Translations under genes and position numbers: made by a program
Notes under the pieces: generated by a model
What the model saw: the letters and a program-made list of their open reading frames with translations, nothing else
What the model was told of the DNA's origin: nothing
The model's database searches: none
NCBI GenBank assembly: GCA_033239125.1
Contig: BSWB01000006.1
Coordinates: 115,304,242-115,368,241, forward strand
DNA length: 64,000 nt
Source of the DNA: Fagopyrum homotropicum
Taxonomy: Eukaryota > Streptophyta > Magnoliopsida > Caryophyllales > Polygonaceae
Reading direction: 5' to 3'
Shown here: piece by piece, positions 29,279 through 39,943 of the stretch
Position numbering within the stretch: position 1 is the stretch's first letter
How the letters are laid out: each line of letters opens with the position of its first letter

Positions 29279-32100
29279 TTAAACATATTGGAAGGTGTCC
29301 TCACCCCATACTTCACCTTCATCATGGGGTGAGATAATGAAGTCTATCAAACGTTCCAGCAAATTCAAGTGCTCATCCGGGAATGAATCGTCTATGGGTG
29401 GTTCGTCCTTCTCGCGTGAAGAGGGAGGTAGCCGGCTGAGGTGATCCGCTACAGAATTTTCGGATCCCTTCTTATCGCGAATCTCTAGGTCAAACTCTTG
29501 AAGCAAGAGATTTCATCGAATAAGACGTGGCTTAGCATCCTTCTTAGCAAGTAAGTAACGAATAGCTGCATGGTCAGTGTAAACAATAACTTTCGCTCCC
29601 ACTAAGTAAGAACGAAATTTTTCAAAAGCGTATACAACCGCCAAAAGCTCTTTTTCGGTGGTGGCGTAGTTTAACTGGGCTTCGTCTAGCGTCTTGCTAG
29701 CATAGTAAATGGCGTTGGTCCGGCCATCCTTCTTTTGTCCAAGCACCGCTCCTACCGCCACATCACTCGCATAACACATTATCTCAAAGGGCAAGGTCCA
29801 ATCCAGAGGTTGGATAATGGGAGCGGAGATCAATGCTTCCTTAATCCTATAAAATGCATCAAGACATTCGTGCGAAAACTCAAAAACAACATCCTTATTC
29901 AAGAGTTTAGTCAGTGGTTTAGAAATGTTCGAGAAATCCTTGATGAACCTCCTATAGAAACTTGTATGCCCGAGAAAACTCCGCACACCCTTATCGTAAC
30001 AAGGGGGAGGAAGTTTCTCAATAGTCTCGATCTTAGCTCGATCGACTTCAACACCTCGGTTGGGAACGAGGTGTCCTAGCACAATGCCTTCATTAACCAT
30101 GAAATGACACTTCTCCCAATTCAAAACGAGATTAGTGTCTTCACATCTTTATAGCACTAGAGAAAGGTTAGATAGGCAATCATCAAAAGAGGAACCATAT
30201 ACTGAAAAATCATCCATAAATACCTCCATGATCTCCTCTATGTACTCAGAAAAGATAGCCATCATGCATCGTTGGAAGGTAGCGGGTGCATTACATAATC
30301 CAAATGGCATCCTCCTATAAGCGAATGTCCCCCATGGACAAGTGAAAGTGGTCTTCTCTTGATCATCCGGATGGATAGGAATCTGAAAGAAGCCACTATA
30401 ACCATCTAAATAGCAAAAATGTGAAAGCTGGGCTAACCGTTCAAGCATTTGATCGATTAAGAAAAGTGGAAAGTGGTCCTTCCGAGTGGCCACGTTCAGC
30501 TTCGTATAGTCGATGCACACCCTCCAGCCCGCAACGGTCCTAGTTGGGATCAACTCGTTGTTCTTATTCGTCACGACGGTCATCCCTCCTTTCTTCGGAA
30601 CTACATGCACTGGGCTCACCCACTTGCTATCCTAGATAGGAAATATGATACCTGCATCCAACAACTTAAGAATTTCTTTCTTCACAACCTCTTTCATGAT
30701 CGGATTTAACCATCTTTGAGGTTCTCGTGAAGTCTTATGATCGTCCTCCATTAGGATTCTATGCATGTAGAAAGAAGATTTAATACCAATAAGATCATCA
30801 ATAGTATAACCCAAAGCCTTTTTATCCTTTCTCAGGACATGCATCAGTTTAGATAATTCAGTTTCGGAAAGGGAAGCACTAACAATAACGGGATAAGTAG
30901 AATCCGGTCCAAGAAAAGCATACCTCAAGTGACTTGGAAGTTGTTTAAGCTCCACAACTTGGGGTGCTTTCTGAGGGGGTGCTTTCTGAGGGGGATCCTT
31001 GCTTCCTCCTTAAAGTGGAGTAGACTTAGATCGAACAACTGGACTTTCAAAAGTCTCAGTTGACATCATCTCGCCTTCGACCTCGGTCGAGGTCCAAATT
31101 GGGTGACCGAGATGTTCTTCAGTTAAGAACACCTCACTTGGTCCAGAAAGTGCCTCGGTCGAGGTATTGCAACTGGGACCGAAATTGGAGATTCTCTTCT
31201 CCTGGATTAGCTTTTCAATCTTAGCTCCTGGATCTTCTTCCAGTGCCTTTAAGCTCCGTATATCTGCATCAGAAGAAGCATCTATACCTTCCTCCAATAA
31301 GCTAAAATTAATAACTCTTTCAAGTGGATCATTAATAAGGATAGAGCTCACCAATTCCCTTGATTCTTCTTCATCATAGATGTTGAAGATATCATCCTCC
31401 AACGGCTCTCCTTTCATTGCAGCAAGCAATGCAAACTCCACTTGATCTCCGCCAATGTTAAATTGCAACTTGGCGTTCTTACAATCCACATTGCAACCCG
31501 AAGTTGCTAGAAATGGTCTTCCGAGAATGATAGGAATGTGTTAATCTGAGGGAATATCAAGCACAACAAAGTCTATAGGTAAATAAAAGTTACCTAACTT
31601 AACCGGAACATCTTCCAAAATGCCCACGGGATGGGTAATGGAGCGGTCCGCCATATACAATCTTATCTTTACCGGCTTGGGCTCTCCAAGTCTGATCTTC
31701 ACACATAGCTCCAGCGGGATGATGCTCACGCTGGCTCCTAGATCACACAACGCCTCACAAGTAACATCCCAACTTGAATGGGAATGCAAAATGAGCCGGG
31801 ATCTCTCAACTTAGGTTGCATCTTCTCCTTCATGATTTGAATGAGCTCTGATGATTTAGATGTCATCGTTACTTCACCAAAATCCTCCAGCTTCCTCTTC
31901 CTTGAAAGAATCTCATTTAAGAATTTCCCATAGGCGGGCATCCCCAGAATAGCATCAAGGAAAGGGATGTTAATATGAAATTTATTCATCAAGTCAAGGA
32001 ACTTACCATAGTGCTTGTCTAGATGTGCTCTGGCCCATGATCGGGGGAATGGAAGTAGTGGTTTATATGTAGGAGGTGGGACATAAACTTCTGTTTTGTC
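29279..32100 (-). pseudogene. pol: Element B protease-RT-RNase H (no integrase)
   Basis: Reading leftwards: protease (DLGASVSIIPLELC near 31700-31760) with a one-base deletion near 31770 and a stop at 31541; the PR-RT linker with in-frame iterons (31489-31010); RT N-terminus (30955-30632) interrupted before MSPVHVVPKKGG; RT palm (30619-30149) with FMDDFSVYG; RT thumb and RNase H (30124-29513) with LGHLVPNRG, ASDVAVGAVLGQ, TEKELLAVVYAFEK and YTDHAAIRYLL; and the RNase H tail (29506-29279) with NSVADHLSRL and the shared VWGEDTF end. At least six frame breaks. No integrase. Confidence 0.9.
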
Positions 32101-35100
32101 CGATACTTTCTGAGGCTCCACCTCGGATGGTACCTCGACCGAAATGTTCTTCGTTCGTACCTGGACCGAGGTGTTCTTCATCTGCACTGGCATCGACCGA
32201 GGCACTGGATCTGCAGTTTTCAATCCACTTCTCGTTGTTATTGCTATGATCTGTCCTTTAGGGTTGCTCTCTGTCCTTGCTGGGAGCTTCTCTGGATCTC
32301 TTGGCGCTTCATTCGTCTTATTAAAGAATTGTTGCTCTAAGGCTTTTTGTGCCTTCGAAAATAAAGTCATGGACGTCTCCATAGCATTGAGCTTGATCAA
32401 GATGGCCTCCAACACTACATCTTTCTTCGCTGGCTGGGATGAGCTTGATGCAGTCTCCTTGCTCTTCAATGGAGTAGAAGAAGAAGAAGAGAAAGGATTA
32501 GAAGAATTATTCGAATTGGATAGAGTAAGGGTTAATCCGGATTTTGATTGTTGGATCTCCAATTGTTGCTGTTGGAGCCTCTATTGTTGTTGTAGTTGTT
32601 GTTCCGGGAACCATTGTTGTTGTTCCTTGAGCCTCGATATCCTCCCTCTTCCTTCTTGGTGTGAGCAACCAAAAGATCATTCAATTGCTTCACAATATTC
32701 TTGAGGGAAATGAGTTGATTATCATTTGATGGAGCCTCTTGGAAGTTAACTCTATTAACTCCATTTTCGGCTCCTTGGTGGCAGTATTTCTCCATGTGCA
32801 AAGATTGTTTCTCAATGAACTCCCAAGCATTGTCAATCGGAATGTCCATAAATGTGCCGGCGGATAGTAGTTGAAGGTTGAATTGGGTAGCTCCAACCAA
32901 TCCCTTGAAGTAAATCTCCATCAACTCTATCTTTGGAATCCCATGGTGTGTGTAACACCCCGAATCCTCGGGACTCGGGATGTCACATTGGGCTAGGATC
33001 TCACAATGGATCCTGACCCTAGCCTGACAACAAGTTAACTAGACCTTACAACATGGCACTGACAGATTTAAAACAAATACATAAAACGGTATAAACTGTA
33101 CAACCAAAGGTAAAACCACAACATAGCCGAGTATATAAAACGACATCCTCACACAGGAGGTACCAAAGATCATCCTTACGCAGGAGGGAAACACAACAAA
33201 CCCAAACCAACCACCTAATGTACGAGAGTCCTCGGCCTGTCACCCTGTCAGATCACTTAGCAGCGCCTAACCTGTAACATCTACAACACGGTATGAAACC
33301 GTTAGCTAACCCAACATATATGAGGAAATGCATAAGCACAAACACAATCTTGAAAGATTAACACATCAGCATGCTATCACACATTTACCCATTTTATCAT
33401 CTTTATATACTGGTCATTTACTCAAATCGTATATATGTATATCCATAGATGAAAATATTTGACACGAGGGCGAATACATCCTCGCCTCTGAGCCTACTAG
33501 TCATCTAGAGTGGAATCGGTCACACAACCCGTGTACCCTATGGGAGTGGTGTTGTGCCCTCCCCATATACTAGGTCTGGCATGACTCAAGAGAACCTCCC
33601 AAACTCCACGGCGGGATGAAAGGGAAAGGTTATCACAACCATGCATACGGGGAAAACCGTATAAAACATAGGTCGGTATAAACGACATCTCATGCTATCA
33701 CAACAACACAATAAGTACACACCACTCATGCAAACACCCAAATATAGGGATGGTAGCTAAGTAAGTCCTACAGACTTACTTCAACCTCGTACACAACTCA
33801 ACCACAACAACCTCCAATCCTGAGAGAGGGGCACTGCCTATTAACAAGACATACATATATATCAATCTCAATTCATCAAAGGGGTCACACCTACACCCAA
33901 AGGGATCCATGAGGATCATACTCAACCTTACAACCTCAATCAACATCAACCTAAGTCCTTAAAGCCGTACCAGACATAAACCGATCATAACCTCAACCAA
34001 ACACATCCTCACACATCTAGCATGATCCTATACACTCATACTAGGTAAGGAAGGAACAAAGGCATCCTAAGGAAAGCCTAGAAGCAACACACACTGCATA
34101 ACCAAGTGCAACACCAAGCTTGTGTAGGTAATGCAAGGGTGGCTACGAGATGGCACAGGGGCGGCTCACTCCTCGCGCAGGGGCGGTCCAGAGATGACGC
34201 AGGGGCGGCTGGTGTGTAGAGACACACCACTTTAGCTCCTCTTTGCTTCTTCTATCAGTCTCTTCACTCCTCTTTCAGCCAGCATCCCAACACAATATAT
34301 ACATACATATATACATCAGAAGAAGCCAATCAAGGCTGCCACAAGATCACTCTCGTGGATCTTAAGCTAAGAAGAAAAGAAAGAACATAGAAAGGAAGAA
34401 AAGAAGAAAGAAAGGGAAGAAGGAGAGAGATCTCACCAAGCTGAATCTAAACAAGAGCAGAACACCGTCTTAACCTCAGGGCTGGCTAACAACAAGCATT
34501 GTAGCAACACATCAACACTCATCAACAAGCCAAGCACAAAAGGCTCTCAAAACTCATAAAACTCACACATGGATCATGAAGAGATCTAAAGGAGAAGAGA
34601 GGAGAAGAAGAAGAGCGTAGGGAGAGAGAGAGATGGAGCAAAAAAGAGATGGAGGAAACCCTCATCTGAAGGAAGAATGAAATATAAAGGAAAGATGGGT
34701 CAAAAAGCAAAGCTTGGGTCAAAGAAAACGGTTGCAGCACACCACAAACCGCAGGGGCGGACCTTGTGAGCCACAGGGGCGGTCCAGGCTAGGCGCAGGG
34801 GCGCCCTCTGGGTCACGCAGGGGCGGCTCAGGCATAATACTAACCCTCTACACACTCTCTCAGTAACTCAACAACAAGGCTCTTACAGTGTGGGCAATCC
34901 AAAAGAACATCTTTAAATCTTTCCCATCACTTGGACAAACTCTCCTTGTCCTTCATGATAAATGCATTGATCTTCCCTCTCATTTCAGCGGTTTTGGAGG
35001 GGGGAAAGAATTTTGTTAAGAACTCCGTCGTCATCTCCTCCCAAGTGTTGATCTTTCCGGGAGGAAGAGACTAATACCAAGTAAGCGCCCTGTCTTTCAA

Positions 35101-35700
35101 AGAAAAGTAAAAAGGCCTTAGTTTGTAATTATTATTTTCCATCCTTGAAGGTCTCAAGGTCTCCATCAAAATCTCACAGTTTTGTAAATGTTGATGCGGA
35201 GACTCCCTCTCTAATCCTCCAAACTGGCATTGGCGGATCATGGATAGAACTTGCGGTCGAAGTTCATAATCATGCTCTGTTGGATCTCCTAGGTTGACTC
35301 CTGGACGCCTCACTTGCTGCTTTGGGTCCATCCTCTGCCCTAGGGTCTATGGAATACCTGGAAAAAGAACATCTCGGACAAGCATCCGAGGTGGAAGTAT
35401 CTCGGCCGGGGCAATTGGAGCGGGGTCCTGCCTCGGTCGAGGGTCTAGTCGATGCAGAACCTGAGCTCATAACTCAACCATATCTGCTTCAATCTCTACA
35501 ACTCTTGTGCGATTTTCCTCTCTTTCGTGCAACAATTCTTCGCTATTGAGGCGCAGCTGTTCCATTGCCTCCTTCAACTCGGCCTCAAGATCGCTATCGT
35601 CTCGATTGGCCATTTTTGCTTCTTTCAGGCGTCTTTTGTATGTCTTTTCTGGTTCGGGATCGTAAGGAACGATTTCCTTCCCAGCACGGGTTCTTTGCAT
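32101..35700 (-). pseudogene. gag: Element B gag, split by a solo LTR
   Basis: The start MQRTRAGKEIVPYDPEPEK at 35700 leads to a coiled-coil-like stretch, an iteron-bearing linker, and the gag core up to ALTWY-TAG at 35071. The core resumes around 35070-34893, is interrupted by the 32951-34887 LTR, and continues at 32945 with IELMEIYFKGL, an Asn-rich tract and a Ser-rich linker. The gag-protease linker (near 32110-32215) is built of in-frame iterons reading NTSVQV and NISVEV. Besides the insertion there are stops and a frameshift near 32545. Confidence 0.88.
32951..34887 (-). repeat. Solo LTR of chromovirus family H inside element B gag
   Basis: 1937 bp, TGTAACACC...GCTCTTACA on the plus strand, flanked by GTGTG (32946-32950 and 34888-34892). 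It matches the H 3' LTR at 54781-56720 in both ends and length. It contains two clusters of CAGGGGCGG (34154-34213 and 34752-34829). No internal region is present, so it is the product of LTR-LTR recombination. Confidence 0.92.
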
Positions 35701-35805
35701 AAACCTAAGAAAAAGAACCTGTGAAAGTCACTCAAGTAGAGTGGTTAGTAGCAACAGGGGCAATTGCCTCGAAAGACAACCGCAACCGGCTCGGTCTAGA
35801 CGAAG

Positions 35806-35823
35806 TCCTCGGCAACGGCGCCA
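35806..35823 (-). other. Primer binding site, tRNA-Asp (B)
   Basis: In element sense TGGCGCCGTTGCCGAGGA, 17 of 18 to the tRNA-Asp complement, 6 nt inside the LTR edge. Confidence 0.9.
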
Positions 35824-35829
35824 AAAACT

Positions 35830-37595
35830 TGTTCGCTCCAAACGGTGTGTGCAAGCTTTAAATTTATATCCCATGAAATATGCTTAAACAAGGATGCGAA
35901 CCCGCAGTGTACGGATCAATTATAGTAAAAGCAAGAATTCCGGGTGTCAATCTCAAGGACTTAGGTGAAACAAAGCAAGTATAGGTTGTCAATGAAACTA
36001 ATAACCACAAAAGCGATTAAAGGAATCAAAGGATGACAATAAGATAAATTAAAGGAAATATGCAAATTCTAGGGATTAAAGCATCTAGTTGTGGTTCCAA
36101 CTCAAAATCTCAAGATAAGCAGACAAAGCTGAGATTTTGCTAAGGGAAGGTGTTTCTAAAGTGGAATAGATCACCGGGTAAGTCTCACTACTCACTAATC
36201 CCAAACCAAAAGCTTCTATTACCGGGTAAGTCTCAAGGTACTAAGGAGAGGAATTATAATCTCAAACCAACACACCAACTAAGGGAATAGAATCAACCTT
36301 TACCGGGTAAGTCTCAAGCTAACTCTCAAAGATGGAATGAAGGCACACTCAAACCCCAATAAAGGATAAACCTTTATTACCTACACTTATGATCTTGGGT
36401 AAACAAACTAAGGAATCACCGGGTAAGTGTCATCCTATTCTTTCATTGAACCAGGAAAGGTGTAATAAGAATAGGATTTGGCAAACTCTAACACTTAACT
36501 CTCAATTACGGATCAGAAAAGGTCACCTCGGTCCGTCAAGTTCCACCCCGGCCGAGATGTTCATCGACTGAACGAGATGTTCTAGGGTTAAGGATAAAGA
36601 CTCGAGCTTTCAGGGTCCTACAGGATTTAAGATTATTCTATCATTGTTTTTCCCACAACTATCAGCCAATCACCCTAGAATCACACAAAGAAATTAGCCA
36701 CTCATCATCATGAAAGCAATAATCAAATATATGGGAAGAGAATGAATATTTGAACACAAAAACCTTAAGAACAAGGCTTCAATAACTGAATCAAATATCA
36801 AACAAATCAGCGTTCCTTGGATCACAAATCCAACAAGACAACAAACCAAAGGGAATCTAAGAAAGTCTTACAAATCCCCTCAAAAGCTATAACAAAGCTA
36901 TGAACTTCCTTCCTTCAATCTTCAAACTTCCTTCCTAATTGCAGCTGGGAGAATATGGTGTAGAGGATAAAAAACCAGAGGTGAAAAGATGATAAAGGAT
37001 GGCTGAATTGTGGAAAATCCAACCCTTTATATAGGAGAATTATCTTCCAAAGATAATAATATCTTAAAAAGATAATTTTCTAATAAAATATATCCATATC
37101 TCTAAAATAGATCTCCTAAATATATGATCTTCCTTCCAGAATCTAGCCCGAAAATATAAGATCTCTCCTTCCAAGAATAAAAGATCTCAGCCAAGTAAAA
37201 TATATCTCGTCGCGTTAGGATATTCGCCTCGGTCGGGGCGCTCCTCTAGATCAACTCGGTTGAGGTGACACTGTAGCTGACCGAGGTGAATATCAGCTGA
37301 AGGTGAAATCTCTCAAATCTGGTCCAAAGTAAATCTTCTTTGTTAATTCCTTGCTTCATGGGTTCTCTTTTAAGCTCCTGAATGTAGCTCCAATGATTCC
37401 TTTGCTCCTTAGCTCCATTTTGATGCAAAACGTGCCATTTTACCTACGATTACAACGAAACTTGGTGTAGACATCGATTCCCGTAAAGGTAGATGAAACG
37501 ACAAATAGTCACATAATATACATTCAAACATGCATATTATTGAAGATAAAACGTCTAAACATGTCCAAAAATATAGACTATAATACATGCTATCA
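35830..37595 (-). repeat. 5' LTR of element B
   Basis: 1766 bp. Four GGGTAAGTCTCA-type repeats (36176, 36222, 36305, 36420). TATA-like TTTATATA at 37026-37033. Iterons at 37225-37290 and 36522-36560. Confidence 0.92.
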
Positions 37596-37740
37596 ATACA
37601 CATAAGTCACATAGTACATCGAAATACCCCATACTTTGGACACATTGTCCAAATGGGTCTAATATAAGTCTAAAGGACAGAATACTCACCGAACCTAGCA
37701 GAACTGCATAATTAATATAGAAAAGAAATCCATAAAGCTC

Positions 37741-39150
37741 TCAATCGTCGTCAGTTGGCGGTGGTTGTGGAAAGTAGGGGTGTTGGGCCGGATCGAACGG
37801 ATAGCCCATAATCTGTTGGAACTAGATCTCCTGCATCTGACGCTGATAGTGTTTGCTCTCCTTCATACGATGCCTCCATCCCTCCATAGATCTGTGTTGA
37901 TCATCGAAACGCCAGGTCATGTCAAATGTCATAGCCACGTAGGAATCTATCATCTGCTCAATAAGCTCATCAATCCTCCGGTGTGCCTTGGGATCTCTAC
38001 GGCGGCGGGATCTGCGCTGTTGAGGTGGTGGTGGTGGTGGTGCTCTCTCATTCTCCGTGGCCTCGTCATTAAAGTCAACGGTTGGAATACTGGGCCCGTC
38101 GGTATCAGTACCGGTCTCCATAGCAGCACCTCCATACTCGTCGTCATCTTCCTCATCCTGAACTGCCTCTCTAGCATCCTACATATAAGGGAACCAGGCA
38201 ACTGACCAGTACTGGCGATCAAAGACAGAAAAATCAGAAGACCACATAATGCCCTGGGGAGACTTCGTATCCCATGGCATGGAGACATAAGATGTCCCAA
38301 ACCAATGAGGGACGAGAATGCGGCGAGTGATCATCTCATGCAATCCCAGCGGCTTCGGAGCCGCAACAAGTGTACATACTAATAAGTCCAATCCCATAGA
38401 AGTGGCGATGTGGGTCACCAGCCCACCACAATAGATATCGCCCTTTGACTTCCCCTTAATCTTGTGTAAATCATCTGCCAGCATGGCAGTAAAGTCCGGT
38501 ACGCCTCTTGTAACCATACAAAATAAACTCAAAGGCTCCCCCTGTGTAACCTTTTGGGACGTCTCAGTACGCGCAAGAAGTGTCTCACTAAAGATCCGGT
38601 GAGTTAAGCAGAAGGCGAGGTGGAAAATGATCCGCTCCCGGGTATCTCCCGGCAGCCATCTGTCCTTGTGATCTGCAACGTGGGCTATCTTGCCCCCAAA
38701 ACTCCGAGCTACCTCTCAGGAAGGAAAATTTGTAACAGTAGGTGTCGGGAAGCCAAAAATCTCCCCAAACTGATCCATCGGAACTGCGTAGTTTTTGTTC
38801 AGACAACTATACTTGATCCCATGATGCTCCGGCAGATAGGTCACCGAACTAAGAAAGTCCAATGTCGGATCCATATAAGCCGGCACTCTGATGGCCATGA
38901 AATCCTCCAAGCCAACCGTAGAAATCATCTTCTTCAAGTCCTCCACCACGTGGAGGCACTCGAAGGCATCAACATCAAGGAAACGTGAGGCAATGATGGG
39001 GCGCCCACAAATCCTATCATAATCCCGCTGGTGTTCCTCGTGGATCACCGGGATGGAAAACTGTGAAGATGAAGAAGGGGAGGAATGGTGTGAACTGTTG
39101 GGCCTATCCCTCAAGGCCAACTATCGATCAGATCTGCGTGGGCTAGTCAT
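37741..39150 (-). pseudogene. Element D ORF-1 (ATHILA ORF-1-type)
   Basis: ATG at 39150 reads MTSPRRSDR-stop-LALRDR. The conserved part is covered by 39120-38716 (IKYSCLNKNYAVPMDQFGEI), a frameshifted stretch near 38700, and 38532-38179 (MVTRGVPDFTAMLADDLHKI, GGLVTHIA). The C-terminal acidic, basic (RRSRRRRD) and Pro-rich parts end at the stop 37741-37743. A counterpart of the C post-ORF1 hairpin lies just beyond at about 37633-37651. It is more diverged than B and C are from each other. Confidence 0.8.
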
Positions 39151-39579
39151 GCTAGAAGAATACCTCGGTCGCCAAGAACACCTGGGCCGAGACAGAGTCG
39201 ACCCGACCGAGGCGAACCGCTGTTTGTACTCAACTTATGAATCTGTAAGTAGTTTTCCCCAAAAACACTAGCAAAAGCTTCCTATGGGGTACTTATATCT
39301 TTCTCAGCAAAAATCTATGGCAACCAATGCCAAATCTATCTAGAATTGACGAAAGAAGAAAAGAGTTATGGTTTATATCAAAATACCCCAAATTCTGCAT
39401 ATATGAAGCATTTTAGGTGTTGTTCATTGCTTGGAAACTGATCTCCTTGCTTCCTTTGGTGATTTCGAGCCAAGAAACGTGGAAAACGAGCAAGAACAGA
39501 GAATTTGAGGGTTAGGGTAGCCGCGGTCGAGGTGGGTGTGGAGTGGGAAAAAGTGGAAAGAGAGAGAAACCATCACGCC
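39151..39579 (-). other. ORF1 leader (D)
   Basis: Iterons at 39162-39212 near the start codon. No ORF otherwise. Confidence 0.5.
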
Positions 39580-39720
39580 TTTTATACCCCTCGCTGAATT
39601 TGATTACACCTCGGTCGAGATGTTCCTGAGCGGATCGAGGTGTTAGAGTGGATGTCAGACCTAGTCGCCTCGGTTGACGAAGAACATCTCGGTCGAGGTG
39701 CTTTGACACCAACCGAGATT
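39580..39720 (-). promoter_or_regulatory. Candidate internal promoter for ORF1 (D)
   Basis: In element sense, iterons (39662-39703 and 39607-39642) then GGGGTATAAAAGG (TATAAAA at 39580-39586) followed by a TC-rich stretch. Same order and spacing class as B and C. Confidence 0.52.
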
Positions 39721-39889
39721 GTCTCAGTCAAGCTCCGTCTTCTCAATTTCTCTAACTTTTATCCTTCCATGTAGCTCATGAGCTGTAATTCCTTCTAAGA
39801 GAGTGCATGATTCCCGTCTAGGAGGACACAAAAACACACGAAGCAAACTTATCTACACTAAACTAGGAAAAGGGAAAAGAAAGCAATGC

Positions 39890-39907
39890 CTTGGGTTGCC
39901 TCCCAAG
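39890..39907 (-). other. Conserved post-pol hairpin (D)
   Basis: CTTGGGAGGCAACCCAAG in element sense, 36 nt after the integrase stop. The hairpin therefore follows pol whether or not integrase is present. Confidence 0.85.
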
Positions 39908-39943
39908 AAGCGCTTGGTGTAAGGTCGCTAGCTGGACCGTACG

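Larger units (their letters stand above)
23976..37595 (-). mobile_element. Complete Athila-type LTR retrotransposon B, integrase-less, with nested solo LTR
   Basis: 13,620 bp including a 1937-bp solo LTR. The LTRs are 23976-25638 (3') and 35830-37595 (5'), flanked by ATACA (23971-23975 and 37596-37600). The order from right to left is LTR, primer site, gag, protease, RT, RNase H, hairpin, TATA/iteron leader, ORF1, hairpins/PPT, LTR. Integrase is missing with the same junction as in A and C. It is inserted in the post-ORF1 region of element D. Confidence 0.93.

Noticed and set aside
32144..32704. 186-residue ORF on the plus strand
   Set aside because: Antisense shadow of the gag-protease linker and Asn-rich tract of element B.
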